From NCBI GenBank assembly GCA_026710905.1, contig JAPOQD010000082.1, forward strand, positions 1 through 36,912: a stretch of DNA of 36,912 bases, written 5' to 3'. This DNA is from Halieaceae bacterium (GTDB lineage: Bacteria; Pseudomonadota; Gammaproteobacteria; Pseudomonadales; Halieaceae). The translations under genes were made by a program, and so were the position numbers. This document shows positions 7,081 through 18,729 of the stretch, one piece after another. The first letter of the stretch is position 1. Each line of letters starts with the position of its first letter. The notes beneath the pieces were generated by a model. The model saw only the letters and a list, made by a program, of their open reading frames with translations. It did not search any database and was not told where the DNA came from.

Positions 7081-7344
7081 ATTGCATCTCCTACCAAATC
7101 GCGGCGGCCGAACCGCTCTAATGATCAGCCCTAGCCTCTTCCAAAACCTCCCGCCCTCAGACGAGCCATCAAAGCGTCATAGCTTGCACACCAGATCCGT
7201 TCCCAACTTCGTTAGCGAACAACGAGCGTGCCATCCGGCCAAGGACTTCTGTGCTAGTGTTCCGAACCATTGAACTGTACCCCCCGCGTGGAGCCTGCGG
7301 GTCGTCGCCCGGCGGGTGCAAGATAACCTAAACGTCGGCACATA

Positions 7345-7758
7345 GTCGCGCTGCTACGACACTGCACCGACGGAGTCGGGGCCCTCCTCCTGCATGACCA
7401 ATCAACGTTCCTCGAGCAGGTCGTCTCGTCTACCGCCGTGCTGCCGATTCGGTCAATATTGCACACCACTGATTTTTCGGGTGCAAGTAACTGTCAATCC
7501 CGGTCCGCCAGTTGCGTACCGGGCTGTCCGTGTTCCAGATCTCCCGTTTCTCCGCAATGCCCTTCGCCTCGTCCTAGAAAAATGTCAGCTCACCGGCTCG
7601 CCGGGGATAGCCCCCGTGCGGGCGATGGTGTACTAAGTCGGCGGCGACCCGCAGCTCGCCTTGACTCGGAGCATTAGACCATTGCCGACGACGTAGTTGC
7701 CTAGTCCAGCGCATCGGACCACGGCGACGGTGAGGGCGTTAAGGTAAAGTCGCCTCAT
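7345..7758 (-). pseudogene. Decayed tyrosine-type integrase (DUF4102 N-terminal part)
   Basis: From ATG 7758, with AGGGA in front, the frame reads MRRLYLNALTVAVVR and YVVGNGLMLRVKASC. This is the N-terminal DUF4102 arm-binding pattern of prophage/island integrases (x-D/N-G-x-GL-x-L-x-V). It stops after 41 codons. A second piece (about 7600-7480) reads ELTFF-stop-DEAKGIAEKREIWN then SPVRNWRTGIDSYLHP, the usual core-binding region. A third (about 7460-7390) reads DRIGSTAVDETTCSRNVDW in another frame. About 25 residues between the first two pieces and the whole catalytic domain (R-H-R-Y) are missing. The gene is on the same strand as nlpD and starts 249 bases after it, a typical place for an island integrase next to its attachment site. 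Confidence 0.7.
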
Positions 7759-8006
7759 GGTAAGTCCCTGAAAGTGACCGTTGGAATCCTAAATAATGCG
7801 TAGATCAGATATAACCTGCCCCAGATAACGAGGTAGATGGATCGGGACGGTGGGATCCAATTAGAAATTCAGTGGCAATTCTCAACGCGCACTAAAAAAG
7901 TTGATTTATCAATATGTTAAACGACTTCTGGATACACTGTGTGTAATTGTATGTCATTCTGGACATGCCCGCCAGAACGTTGCAGCCGTATGTGCGACGC
8001 AAGCAG
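7759..8006. other. Region between nlpD and the integrase remnant; repeats suggestive of recombinase sites
   Basis: TTCTGG occurs at 7926-7931 and 7957-7962, and inverted as CCAGAA at 7972-7977; the last two form a 6-bp hairpin. A perfect TTGAT-TT/AA-ATCAA palindrome lies at about 7901-7912. These could be arm or core sites for the lost integrase. No gene and no clear nlpD terminator were seen. Confidence 0.3.
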
Positions 8007-8921
8007 CTAACGTTTGGGTAACAGTTTGAGGGGGTCCACCGGCCTGCCTTCGCGGCGAATTTCAAAATGCAGTTTTATTTCATTGGTGGCGCTGTCCCCT
8101 TTTTCGGCAATGCGTTGGCCCGCGGCAACTTTTTCACCTTCAGCCACCAGCAAGCGCCGGTTATAGCCATAGGCGCTGAGGTAAGTTTCCCCGTGCTTGA
8201 TGATCAACAGGTTGCCGTAGCCGACGATACCGCTGCCGGCGTATACCACCTCTCCGTGAGCCGCCGCATTTACGGCGTCGCCTGACTTTCCGCTGATATC
8301 GATTCCTTTATGTTTTTCGCCGAGAAAATTTTTCACCACTTTGCCCCGCGTCGGCCAGAGCCAGGCCACTGAACCCACAGCCGCGGGTTTGGGACGGGCA
8401 GTTGACTTGTCCTTGGAGGCAGGTTTGGCGGCAGGGCTGGAGGCAGGTTTGGCGGCAACGCTGGAGGCAGGTTTGGCGGCAACGCTGGAGGCAGGTTTGG
8501 CGGCAACGCTGGAGGCTGTGGAGGTTGAATCAGCACTGGTGGAACGCGCCGAAGTCTTGCCGCTGGCCGGCGGTTGGCGTTTGCTTATACTGGCAACCGG
8601 TTTGCCGGTCAGCGCCAATTTCTGTCCAGGGTAAATGATGTAAGGCGAGGCAATACCATTGGCTTTTGCCAATTTGCGGAAATCATGTCCGTAGCGCCAC
8701 GCAATGGAGTAGAGTGTATCTCCCTTGACAACCACATGGTGGCGCAGCCCGGATGTATCGGATACGGGAGCACTGGGGCGGGCTACTCCACGCTGTTCCA
8801 CAGGCGCACGTGCAATCTCTCCGGCACAGCCAGTCAATACAACCAGCAATACCAGCCCGCATATCGAAACACGGGGTACCCGGAAAGCCGTCTTGGCGTT
8901 CACTCTAAAGGTCGCCCCCAT
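8007..8921 (-). CDS. nlpD: NlpD, lipoprotein activator of cell-wall amidase (LysM + degenerate LytM)
   Basis: NlpD activates the AmiC amidase during cell separation and is anchored as a lipoprotein. From ATG 8921 the 304-residue protein has a signal peptide with lipobox LTGC (Cys about residue 32), a LysM domain (HHVVVKGDTLYSIAWRYG to IYPGQKLAL) and an Ala/Ser/Pro/Lys linker made of 8-residue repeats. A C-terminal M23/LytM domain (WPTRGKVVKNF to the end) follows. Zinc ligands are partly lost: HKGID is kept, but YGYNRR and KLHFEIR lack the usual His residues, as in non-enzymatic activators. A GTG at 8939 would add six residues. The start overlaps the DUF368 gene by 22 bases. In gammaproteobacteria rpoS usually follows nlpD; here an island follows instead. 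Confidence 0.92.
   Translation of the reverse strand: MGATFRVNAKTAFRVPRVSICGLVLLVVLTGCAGEIARAPVEQRGVARPSAPVSDTSGLRHHVVVKGDTLYSIAWRYGHDFRKLAKANGIASPYIIYPGQKLALTGKPVASISKRQPPASGKTSARSTSADSTSTASSVAAKPASSVAAKPASSVAAKPASSPAAKPASKDKSTARPKPAAVGSVAWLWPTRGKVVKNFLGEKHKGIDISGKSGDAVNAAAHGEVVYAGSGIVGYGNLLIIKHGETYLSAYGYNRRLLVAEGEKVAAGQRIAEKGDSATNEIKLHFEIRREGRPVDPLKLLPKR
8415..8510 (-). repeat. 24-bp tandem repeat in the nlpD linker
   Basis: Four units with period 24 begin at 8415, 8439, 8463 and 8487, and a partial fifth at 8511. They encode KPASSVAA-type octapeptides. The last three units are nearly identical, which suggests recent slippage. The length of the NlpD linker could therefore vary between strains without breaking the frame. 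Confidence 0.9.
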
Positions 8922-9820
8922 TTTCTTTCTACTCGCCACACCAACAAGACCCCAAGCACTGCCAGCAGCAGACAGGGCAGCAGCCTTGGGTCGGCGCCGG
9001 TACGCAGGAAATATTCAGCCGGCATGACAGGCAATCGTTGGGCCGGTTCGAGGATTCCGCCACTGCCTGCGACCCAGGCGGACACGTATTTCCATGGCCA
9101 GATGCTTGCCAGTGAGCCTGACAGAAAGCCGGTGAGCAGGGCCATGGCAAGGGTATGGAAGCGTTGCAACAGCCAGTGCAGCAACCTCGAGAAAACGGCC
9201 AGACCCAGCACCGCTCCGGCCAGGAAAACTCCCAGAAAGAAAAAGTCAAAATCCCTGAGGGCGGCCAATACACTGCTGTACATACCCAACAGAAGCAGTA
9301 TGAAACTGCCGGAAATCCCCGGCAGAAGCATGGCGCACACAGCAATAAAGCCAGCCAGGAAAATTCCAGGCAGCCCGGTTACAAAACCGCTACCTGGAGC
9401 CAGGGCGATATACAGCGCGAGGCCGGCACCAGCCAGCAAGGCCAGCCATTGCGGCCATCGCCAGTGAGATACCCGGCGCAGCAAAACTCCCGCGGAAGCC
9501 AGGATCAAGCCAAAGAAAAAACCCCACAATGGTTCTGGATAATGCTCCAGAACCCAACTTAACCATCTGGCCAGGGTAAACACGCTGGTGGCGATACCTG
9601 CCACCAGCAGCAGTAAAAACCTGCCGTTGACGTGTCGCCAAAAACTCGCCAGTTCGGCTCTTAGCAGATACTGAAGCGCCGTCAGATCAAAGCTCCTGAT
9701 ACTGTTGAGCAACGCCGGGTAGATCCCGGTGATGAAAGCAACCGTGCCCCCGGAAACTCCCGGAACAATATCCGCCGCACCCATCGCCAGGCCCCGCAGA
9801 TATACACCCAGGGAAGTCAT
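8900..9820 (-). CDS. DUF368 membrane protein, probable undecaprenyl-phosphate transporter
   Basis: The 306-residue polytopic membrane protein begins with the DUF368 hallmark RGLAMGAADIVPGVSGGTVAF and repeats a related motif later (LPGISGSFILLLLGMY), pointing to an internally duplicated transporter fold. DUF368 proteins (PopT) have been linked to recycling of undecaprenyl phosphate across the inner membrane, which is the role inferred here. About eight hydrophobic segments can be counted. ATG 9820 starts three bases after the pcm stop and the 3' end overlaps nlpD, so the three genes look like one operon. The same window holds uppS, which makes the undecaprenyl carrier. Confidence 0.88.
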   Translation of the reverse strand: MTSLGVYLRGLAMGAADIVPGVSGGTVAFITGIYPALLNSIRSFDLTALQYLLRAELASFWRHVNGRFLLLLVAGIATSVFTLARWLSWVLEHYPEPLWGFFFGLILASAGVLLRRVSHWRWPQWLALLAGAGLALYIALAPGSGFVTGLPGIFLAGFIAVCAMLLPGISGSFILLLLGMYSSVLAALRDFDFFFLGVFLAGAVLGLAVFSRLLHWLLQRFHTLAMALLTGFLSGSLASIWPWKYVSAWVAGSGGILEPAQRLPVMPAEYFLRTGADPRLLPCLLLAVLGVLLVWRVERKWGRPLE

Positions 9821-9823
9821 GCC

Positions 9824-10489
9824 TCAGCGCACTATGCCGGAGCACAGCGGGACAAAACGCACCGGATCTGTGATTTCCACTTCAAAGCCAGATTCTGTAC
9901 GCCGCACCACCTGCAAATACTGAATATCGCCCCCCACTGGTATCACCAGTCTTCCCCCTGGCGCCAATTGATCCCGCAAGTCCCGGGGAATTTCCTCTGG
10001 CGCCGCGGTGCACAGTATGCCGCCATAGGGGGCATGGGTATCCCAACCCATGGCGCCGTCACAGTGCTGATAGTTTATGTTGCGCAATCGTAGCGAATAC
10101 AACCGTTTCCGGGCCATTGTCTGCAGGGCCCGGATACGTTCCGTGGTATACACCCGGCCAACCAGTTGGGCCAGTACAGCGGTTTGATATCCGGACCCGG
10201 TGCCGATCTCCAGTACCTCATCGCAGTGACCGTCCGCCAATAAAAGTTCGGTCATGCGAGCGACAATATAAGGCTGGGAGATGGTTTGGGAATGACCGAT
10301 CGGCAGGGCGCTGTCTTCGTAGGCTCGCTGCGCCAGGGCTTCGTCCAGAAACAGGTGCCGGGGGGTATTGCGCATTACCTCCAACACCTCCGCATTACGA
10401 ATGCCCTGCTCGCGCAGGCGCCGCACCATACGCTCGCGAGTTCGGAGGGAGGTCATCCCGACCCCCTGCCGCCCGAGGTCCTCAGACAT
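9824..10489 (-). CDS. pcm: Protein-L-isoaspartate O-methyltransferase
   Basis: Pcm repairs damaged Asp/Asn residues by methylating L-isoaspartate with SAM. The 221-residue protein has the family block [24 protein letters not shown] motif [16 protein letters not shown], and the later CDGAMGW and [10 protein letters not shown] motifs. ATG 10489 is chosen because AGGTGG lies six bases upstream; a TTG at 10522 is an unlikely longer start, and ATG 10456 is another option that would match the shorter E. coli protein. Usually surE precedes pcm and overlaps it; here only a 141-base gap with a tiny ORF separates it from ispF. DUF368 and nlpD follow. Confidence 0.93.
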   Translation of the reverse strand: MSEDLGRQGVGMTSLRTRERMVRRLREQGIRNAEVLEVMRNTPRHLFLDEALAQRAYEDSALPIGHSQTISQPYIVARMTELLLADGHCDEVLEIGTGSGYQTAVLAQLVGRVYTTERIRALQTMARKRLYSLRLRNINYQHCDGAMGWDTHAPYGGILCTAAPEEIPRDLRDQLAPGGRLVIPVGGDIQYLQVVRRTESGFEVEITDPVRFVPLCSGIVR

Positions 10490-10583
10490 ATCTTGCCACC
10501 TGGCTTGCCGTTGTATCCGCAAAGCCTTTCGGCTCCGCTGTGGAGAATTCGCGCATATGGTATTTCGTGTCTTTGCTCATCAT
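10482..10583 (-). CDS. Possible 33-residue small ORF overlapping the pcm start
   Basis: ATG 10583 to TGA 10482 encodes 33 residues ([18 protein letters not shown], then [14 protein letters not shown]). Its stop overlaps the pcm ATG by eight bases (ATGTCTGA), a layout that would couple translation. The ribosome binding site is weak. It occupies the place where truD and surE usually lie. I recognise no family; it could be a leader peptide or chance. Confidence 0.25.
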   Translation of the reverse strand: MMSKDTKYHMREFSTAEPKGFADTTASQVARYV

Positions 10584-10630
10584 CACAGTCCCGGCGGTAA
10601 CTGTCATCCGCAGCAGCGGTAGTGCCCGAG

Positions 10631-11110
10631 TCAAACCTGGGATCGGCACAGCAGAACCACAGCATGAGCCACAATGCCCTGGCCATGGCCGACAAAGCCG
10701 AGACCCTCGGTGGTAGTCGCCTTGATACTGACCTGCGCTGCTTCCACCTGCAGGTCGGCGGCCAGGCGCTCAAGCATGTCGGGTATGTGCGCCGCCATAC
10801 GCGGCGCCTCGGCAACCAGGGTAATATCTGCATTGCCCAGCCGATAACCGTCCCGGTGCACCAATTGCATCACCTGCCGTAGTAATCGGCGGCTATCCGC
10901 GCCCAACCAGGCTGGGTCGGTATCCGGGAAATGATGGCCGATATCACCCTTGGCGAGCGCTCCCAGCAGGGCATCGCAGAGGGCGTGGATCAACACATCG
11001 CCATCAGAATGCGCTTCAAGTCCCCGATCGTGGGGAATGGATACTCCGCCAATGGTGACCTGGTCACCTTCGCCGAATCGGTGCACATCGAACCCGTGTC
11101 CAATCCTCAT
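10631..11110 (-). CDS. ispF: 2-C-methyl-D-erythritol 2,4-cyclodiphosphate synthase
   Basis: IspF closes the cyclic diphosphate in the MEP isoprenoid pathway. The 159-residue protein starts [13 protein letters not shown] with metal ligands D8 and H10, and H42 falls in [17 protein letters not shown]; all three match the E. coli positions. [11 protein letters not shown] and [16 protein letters not shown] are the other signatures. Length is normal. The ATG overlaps the ispD stop by four bases (ATGA), so the two are translated together. Downstream, truD and surE, which normally follow, are missing. Confidence 0.97.
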   Translation of the reverse strand: MRIGHGFDVHRFGEGDQVTIGGVSIPHDRGLEAHSDGDVLIHALCDALLGALAKGDIGHHFPDTDPAWLGADSRRLLRQVMQLVHRDGYRLGNADITLVAEAPRMAAHIPDMLERLAADLQVEAAQVSIKATTTEGLGFVGHGQGIVAHAVVLLCRSQV

Positions 11111-11811
11111 GGGCAGCCCTCTTCCAGCAACCAGGCTTTCGCCAGGGTCAGGTCACGTTGCCGGGTAATCTTGATATTGCAGACATCACCAGCAATCAAG
11201 CGGGGCTGAAATCCGGCGAGTTCCATGGCCGCTGCATCATCGGTAACGGCGCCGCCACGTTCCCTGGCCGCCTTCAGCGCATCCCACAACAGCTGAAAGC
11301 GGAACATTTGCGGTGTTTGCGCCAGCCACAGCGGCTTCCGGTCGACCGTCGCGGCCACCCGGTTTCGCCGATCCGCACGTTTGACCGTGGCCGAGACCCG
11401 GCAAGCCAAGAGCCCTCCTACCGCATCTTCATGCAACTCCTCACGCAGCCGTTGCAAATCCTGTAACCGCACACATGGCCTGGCAGCATCATGCACCAAC
11501 ACCCAATCCCGCGGCTCGGCCCAAATAGACAGGGACTCCAGCCCCGCCAATACCGAATCGGCCCGCTCTGCGCCCCCATTACACCGGGCAATACGGGAAT
11601 TGCCCGCCATCGGTAGCTGGCTGAAGCGATGGTCCTCCGGGTGCAGGACCACCATTACTTTCTCCAGGCGGTTCCAGGCCAGCAGCCTGGCCAGGGTCTG
11701 CTCAAGCACGGTTTTCTGCAGCAGCGGCAGATACTGTTTGGGGCAGGCTGAGCCCATGCGGCTACCCAATCCCGCCGCCGGAACCAATCCCCAATAGCGT
11801 GCTTCGGTCAT
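11107..11811 (-). CDS. ispD: 2-C-methyl-D-erythritol 4-phosphate cytidylyltransferase
   Basis: IspD attaches CMP to MEP, the step two enzymes before IspF. The 234-residue protein shows the nucleotide-binding start [31 protein letters not shown] in the middle and [12 protein letters not shown] near the end, all typical. The length agrees with E. coli (236). It overlaps ftsB upstream and ispF downstream by four bases each, the classic ftsB-ispD-ispF arrangement. Confidence 0.96.
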   Translation of the reverse strand: MTEARYWGLVPAAGLGSRMGSACPKQYLPLLQKTVLEQTLARLLAWNRLEKVMVVLHPEDHRFSQLPMAGNSRIARCNGGAERADSVLAGLESLSIWAEPRDWVLVHDAARPCVRLQDLQRLREELHEDAVGGLLACRVSATVKRADRRNRVAATVDRKPLWLAQTPQMFRFQLLWDALKAARERGGAVTDDAAAMELAGFQPRLIAGDVCNIKITRQRDLTLAKAWLLEEGCP

Positions 11812-12098
11812 TGCTGTCCCTGAGCTTCCTGCTCGATAATCTGATAATAGGTCTCACCTTCCTTGATCATACCCAAATCCTCGCGAGCGCGTTCCTCCAG
11901 GCTTGACGGTCCCTTTTGCAGTTCAATCACTTCCAACTCCAAATCGTGATTGCGCTGACTCAGTTGTTCATTACGCTGCTGTTGCCGTTGAATCTCCTCT
12001 TGTAAACGCAACAATTCCGTCTTGCTCCCCTCTGCCAGCCACAGCCTGTATTGCAACAAGGCAAACAACAACAGCAGCAGCAGGGCCAGCCATTTCAC
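11808..12098 (-). CDS. ftsB: Cell division protein FtsB
   Basis: FtsB is a small bitopic inner-membrane protein of the divisome that pairs with FtsL and FtsQ. The 96-residue product has an N-terminal transmembrane helix (WLALLLLLLFALLQYRLW). A coiled coil rich in Glu/Gln/Leu follows (LRLQEEIQRQQQRNEQLSQR), and a conserved end part has ERAREDLGMIKEGETYYQI. It starts three bases after the eno stop and overlaps ispD by four bases; eno-ftsB-ispD is a conserved order. Confidence 0.95.
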   Translation of the reverse strand: MKWLALLLLLLFALLQYRLWLAEGSKTELLRLQEEIQRQQQRNEQLSQRNHDLELEVIELQKGPSSLEERAREDLGMIKEGETYYQIIEQEAQGQQ

Positions 12099-12101
12099 GG
12101 G

Positions 12102-13438
<1,337 letters not shown>

Positions 13439-13507
13439 ATTGCATCCTCCTGGCAAATGGCGCCAGATCACTTGAGTTTGATAAAAAAGTTCTTGCGTAT
13501 CAGCGAA

Positions 13508-16062
<2,555 letters not shown>

Positions 16063-16086
16063 TCAATCCGCCAAAGATGGGAAGTC

Positions 16087-16115
16087 AGTTTAACAGAAAG
16101 GCTGCAGACCCTCAA
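16087..16115 (-). promoter_or_regulatory. Candidate sigma-70 promoter for pyrG
   Basis: On the minus strand TTGAGG (16115-16110) and TAAACT (16092-16087) are separated by 17 bases and lie about 90 bases before the pyrG ATG. Each hexamer matches four of six consensus positions. Confidence 0.4.
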
Positions 16116-16256
16116 CGCTCGTCGGAGCTCATTCCGCCCGGATATGGGACCAGATTTTAGAATCGCTCCAACAAAAGCCCCACACTCCTGGTTGACCCGC
16201 CTATAGCGCCAGTGGATGCCGATGTTCGCGCAGGATTTTACGCCGTGACGCGAGCC

Positions 16257-16360
16257 GTGTGCCCGAAGGGTGCCGTGTGCCCGAAGGGTGCCGTGTGCCC
16301 GAAGGGTGCCGTGTGCCCGAAGGGTGCCGTGTGCCCGAAGGGTGCAATCTGCGGGCTGGG
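16257..16360 (+). repeat. 18-bp tandem repeat (five copies) ending in a dispersed-repeat unit
   Basis: GTGTGCCCGAAGGGTGCC is repeated without change at 16257, 16275, 16293 and 16311, with a fifth copy from 16329 that runs on into GCAATCTGCGGGCTGG. The last copy plus tail closely resembles 32250-32279 and can fold through GCCCG/CGGGC. It lies in the 403-base gap between tilS and pyrG, upstream of the pyrG promoter. The rest of the gap holds no gene I can support. Confidence 0.9.
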
Positions 16361-16399
16361 GAGAGAGATACCGGGAAAAAATCCTGAAAGAGACGCCGC

Positions 16400-17683
16400 T
16401 TACCCCTCCTGGCCATGCCAGCCCAGTTCGAGGCCCGGTTCTCCGGCAGTTGCCTGGAAGCCCTCGCAAACCCAGAGATCGGCGACTGCCACCAGTTGAT
16501 CCCGCTCATTGAATACCAGCGGCAAGTTCTTGCGCTGCCAGGGCGGGACCTGGTACTCGCGCAGTAGCTTCTTCAGGGTCTGACTATGCTGGCGGCCGGC
16601 CGGCCGGCAACGCTCGCCACCCTTGCGTACGGCCACCCGCAACTGGCCGCCGCGGGCCACGGAAATACCCCGGCCCGGCGTCGTCTTGAAATGAGGCCGC
16701 GGCGGTTCGCCGGTTTTCGCCAGCGCCAGGAACAGCCTGTTTCGATAGCGGCGCAGGCAATAATCAGCGCTGCGCAACTCTGCCCGCCCCGGCGCATCGG
16801 CATCGCCCACCTGCCGCACGAATTCCACCAGCGCCTTGCGCTCCGGCATCCTGCAATTGAGCCGTCTCAACCAGGCGCGAAGTAACTGGCGCCGGGCCAA
16901 CTCCTCAAGTTTACCCCATGACGACAGTGACAGCGTGAATTCGCCATGAGCGCAACCCATGAGTTCATCCAGCTTTGGCGCAAAGTACTCGAGCACGGCG
17001 GCATCACTCTCGCGGGCAGCTTCAATGGCCGTGCCGATACTGTTGCGGTAGGCGGGCCAGCGCCGCTCCAAACGCGTCAGGATCTGCTTGCGCAGGTAGT
17101 TGCGGTCGAGTGCGAGGTCCTGGTTGCTATCGTCTTCCACCCAGCTCAAACCCTGCCCGACTGCATGATCAGCCAATTGCTGACGGGTCCAGCTCAACAG
17201 GGGGCGCAATAACGTGCCCTGTCCCAGGGGACGCTGCGAGGGCATGGCCGCCAAACCCGCCAGACCCGCACCGCGTAACAGGCGCAAGAGAAAAGTCTCG
17301 ACCTGGTCATCCAGGTGATGGGCTTGCAGCAGGCATTCGCCAGCGCCCAGATAGCGTTCGAATAAACCATAACGAGCATTACGGGCGGCAGCCTCCGGGC
17401 CGGCGCCATCCTTCGGAACCACGACCCGTTCGGTGATGAATTCCACACCCAGTGACCGGCAAGTGGATTCACAGTGGCGCTGCCACTCATCCGCCGCGGC
17501 GCTGAGTTGGTGATTGACATGCAGCGCGCACAATTCGGGCAGGGAGTACTGCTGCCGCAACCCACACAGGCAATGCAGCAACACGGTCGAGTCGAGCCCA
17601 CCGCTGTAGGCCACCAGCCACCTGCCGCTGCCACAAAACGGTTCCAATTGTCGATAAATTGCCTGGCTGGACAGGAGGTCCAC
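16400..17683 (-). CDS. tilS: tRNA(Ile)-lysidine synthase
   Basis: TilS converts C34 of the tRNA-Ile CAU anticodon to lysidine, which makes it read AUA. The 427-residue protein has the N-type ATP pyrophosphatase loop SGGLDS (27-32), then HHLDDQVETFLLRLLRGAGL, a middle substrate-binding region and a C-terminal TilS domain with REYQVPPWQRKNLPLV. The length agrees with E. coli (432). It starts at GTG 17683, 15 bases after accA; the ribosome site is weak. accA-tilS adjacency is conserved in gammaproteobacteria. Confidence 0.94.
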   Translation of the reverse strand: MDLLSSQAIYRQLEPFCGSGRWLVAYSGGLDSTVLLHCLCGLRQQYSLPELCALHVNHQLSAAADEWQRHCESTCRSLGVEFITERVVVPKDGAGPEAAARNARYGLFERYLGAGECLLQAHHLDDQVETFLLRLLRGAGLAGLAAMPSQRPLGQGTLLRPLLSWTRQQLADHAVGQGLSWVEDDSNQDLALDRNYLRKQILTRLERRWPAYRNSIGTAIEAARESDAAVLEYFAPKLDELMGCAHGEFTLSLSSWGKLEELARRQLLRAWLRRLNCRMPERKALVEFVRQVGDADAPGRAELRSADYCLRRYRNRLFLALAKTGEPPRPHFKTTPGRGISVARGGQLRVAVRKGGERCRPAGRQHSQTLKKLLREYQVPPWQRKNLPLVFNERDQLVAVADLWVCEGFQATAGEPGLELGWHGQEG

Positions 17684-17698
17684 GAGTGTGTTCCGAAA

Positions 17699-18646
17699 TC
17701 AGTTCCCGTATGACATCAAGCGCTGGTAGCGCTGCTCCAGTAATACCTCCTGGGGCAGGTCTTGCAGGCGCGCCAGTTCCACTACCAGGTGCTCCTTGAT
17801 TCGGACGGCCATTTCGTCAATGTCGCGGTGGGCGCCGCCCATAGGTTCGGCGATGGTTGCGTCCACGATACCCAGTTCCTGCAACACCGCGGAGGTGACC
17901 CCCATGGCTGTGGCCGCTTCCGCAGCCTTCTCGGAGGTCTTCCAGATGATGTTGGCGCAACCCTCCGGAGAGATGACGAAATAGGTCGCATACTGAAGCA
18001 TCGCCAGGTGGTCGCCTACCCCGATACCCAGTGCGCCACCGGAGCTGCCTTCCCCGATCACCATGCAGATGACGGGAATTTTCAGGCGTGACATTACCGC
18101 CAGATTCTGGGCAATCGCCTCCGAGATACTGCGCTCCTCGGATTCCATGCCGGGGTAGGCGCCCGGGGTATCGATCAGGGTAATCACCGGCAATTGAAAG
18201 CGTTCCGCCAATTCCATCAGGCGCAGGGCCTTGCGATAGCCTTCCGGCTTGGGCATGCCGAAGTTGCGCGCCACCTTGTCCTGTACGCTGCGCCCCTTCT
18301 CCTGGCCAATCACCATTACCGGTTCTCCCTGGAGGCGGGCAATACCGCCTACGATAGCGGGGTCGTCGGCGAAACGGCGATCACCGTGCAACTCGTCAAA
18401 ATCGGTAAATACGCGGGGAATGTAATCCAGGCTGTAAGGCCGCTGCGGGTGGCGCGCCACCTTGACGATATCCCAGGCAGTCAGACCGGAATAGATTTTC
18501 TCGGTAAGCCGGGTACTTTTTTGGCGCAGAGCGGCAATTTCCTCACTGACATTGATGTCATTGTCGGAACCCACCAATTGCAGTTCCTCAATTTTCACCT
18601 CAAGTTCTGCTATGGGCTGCTCAAAGTCCAGGAAGTTGGGATTCAC
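17699..18646 (-). CDS. accA: Acetyl-CoA carboxylase carboxyltransferase subunit alpha
   Basis: AccA with AccD transfers the carboxyl group from biotin to acetyl-CoA to give malonyl-CoA, the first step of fatty acid synthesis. The 315-residue protein begins [21 protein letters not shown] and carries [32 protein letters not shown] and [15 protein letters not shown], as in E. coli (319 residues). It starts at GTG 18646 with GAGG six bases upstream. dnaE lies upstream across 83 bases and tilS downstream, the usual order. Confidence 0.97.
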   Translation of the reverse strand: MNPNFLDFEQPIAELEVKIEELQLVGSDNDINVSEEIAALRQKSTRLTEKIYSGLTAWDIVKVARHPQRPYSLDYIPRVFTDFDELHGDRRFADDPAIVGGIARLQGEPVMVIGQEKGRSVQDKVARNFGMPKPEGYRKALRLMELAERFQLPVITLIDTPGAYPGMESEERSISEAIAQNLAVMSRLKIPVICMVIGEGSSGGALGIGVGDHLAMLQYATYFVISPEGCANIIWKTSEKAAEAATAMGVTSAVLQELGIVDATIAEPMGGAHRDIDEMAVRIKEHLVVELARLQDLPQEVLLEQRYQRLMSYGN

Positions 18647-18729
18647 ACGCCGCCTCGTATTTTGACCGGCGACAGTTTACACATGGGGAGCTACTTGAAC
18701 CAGCTTGCAGCCTGGTGAAATTTCCGGGT

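Noticed and set aside
16257..16344. Possible CRISPR array
   Set aside because: The 18-bp units are contiguous with no unique spacers and there are no cas genes.
16201..16509. Minus-strand frames with repeated LRAHGT or HPSGTR peptides
   Set aside because: They are translations of the 18-bp tandem repeat plus the tilS end; no start signal or conserved protein.
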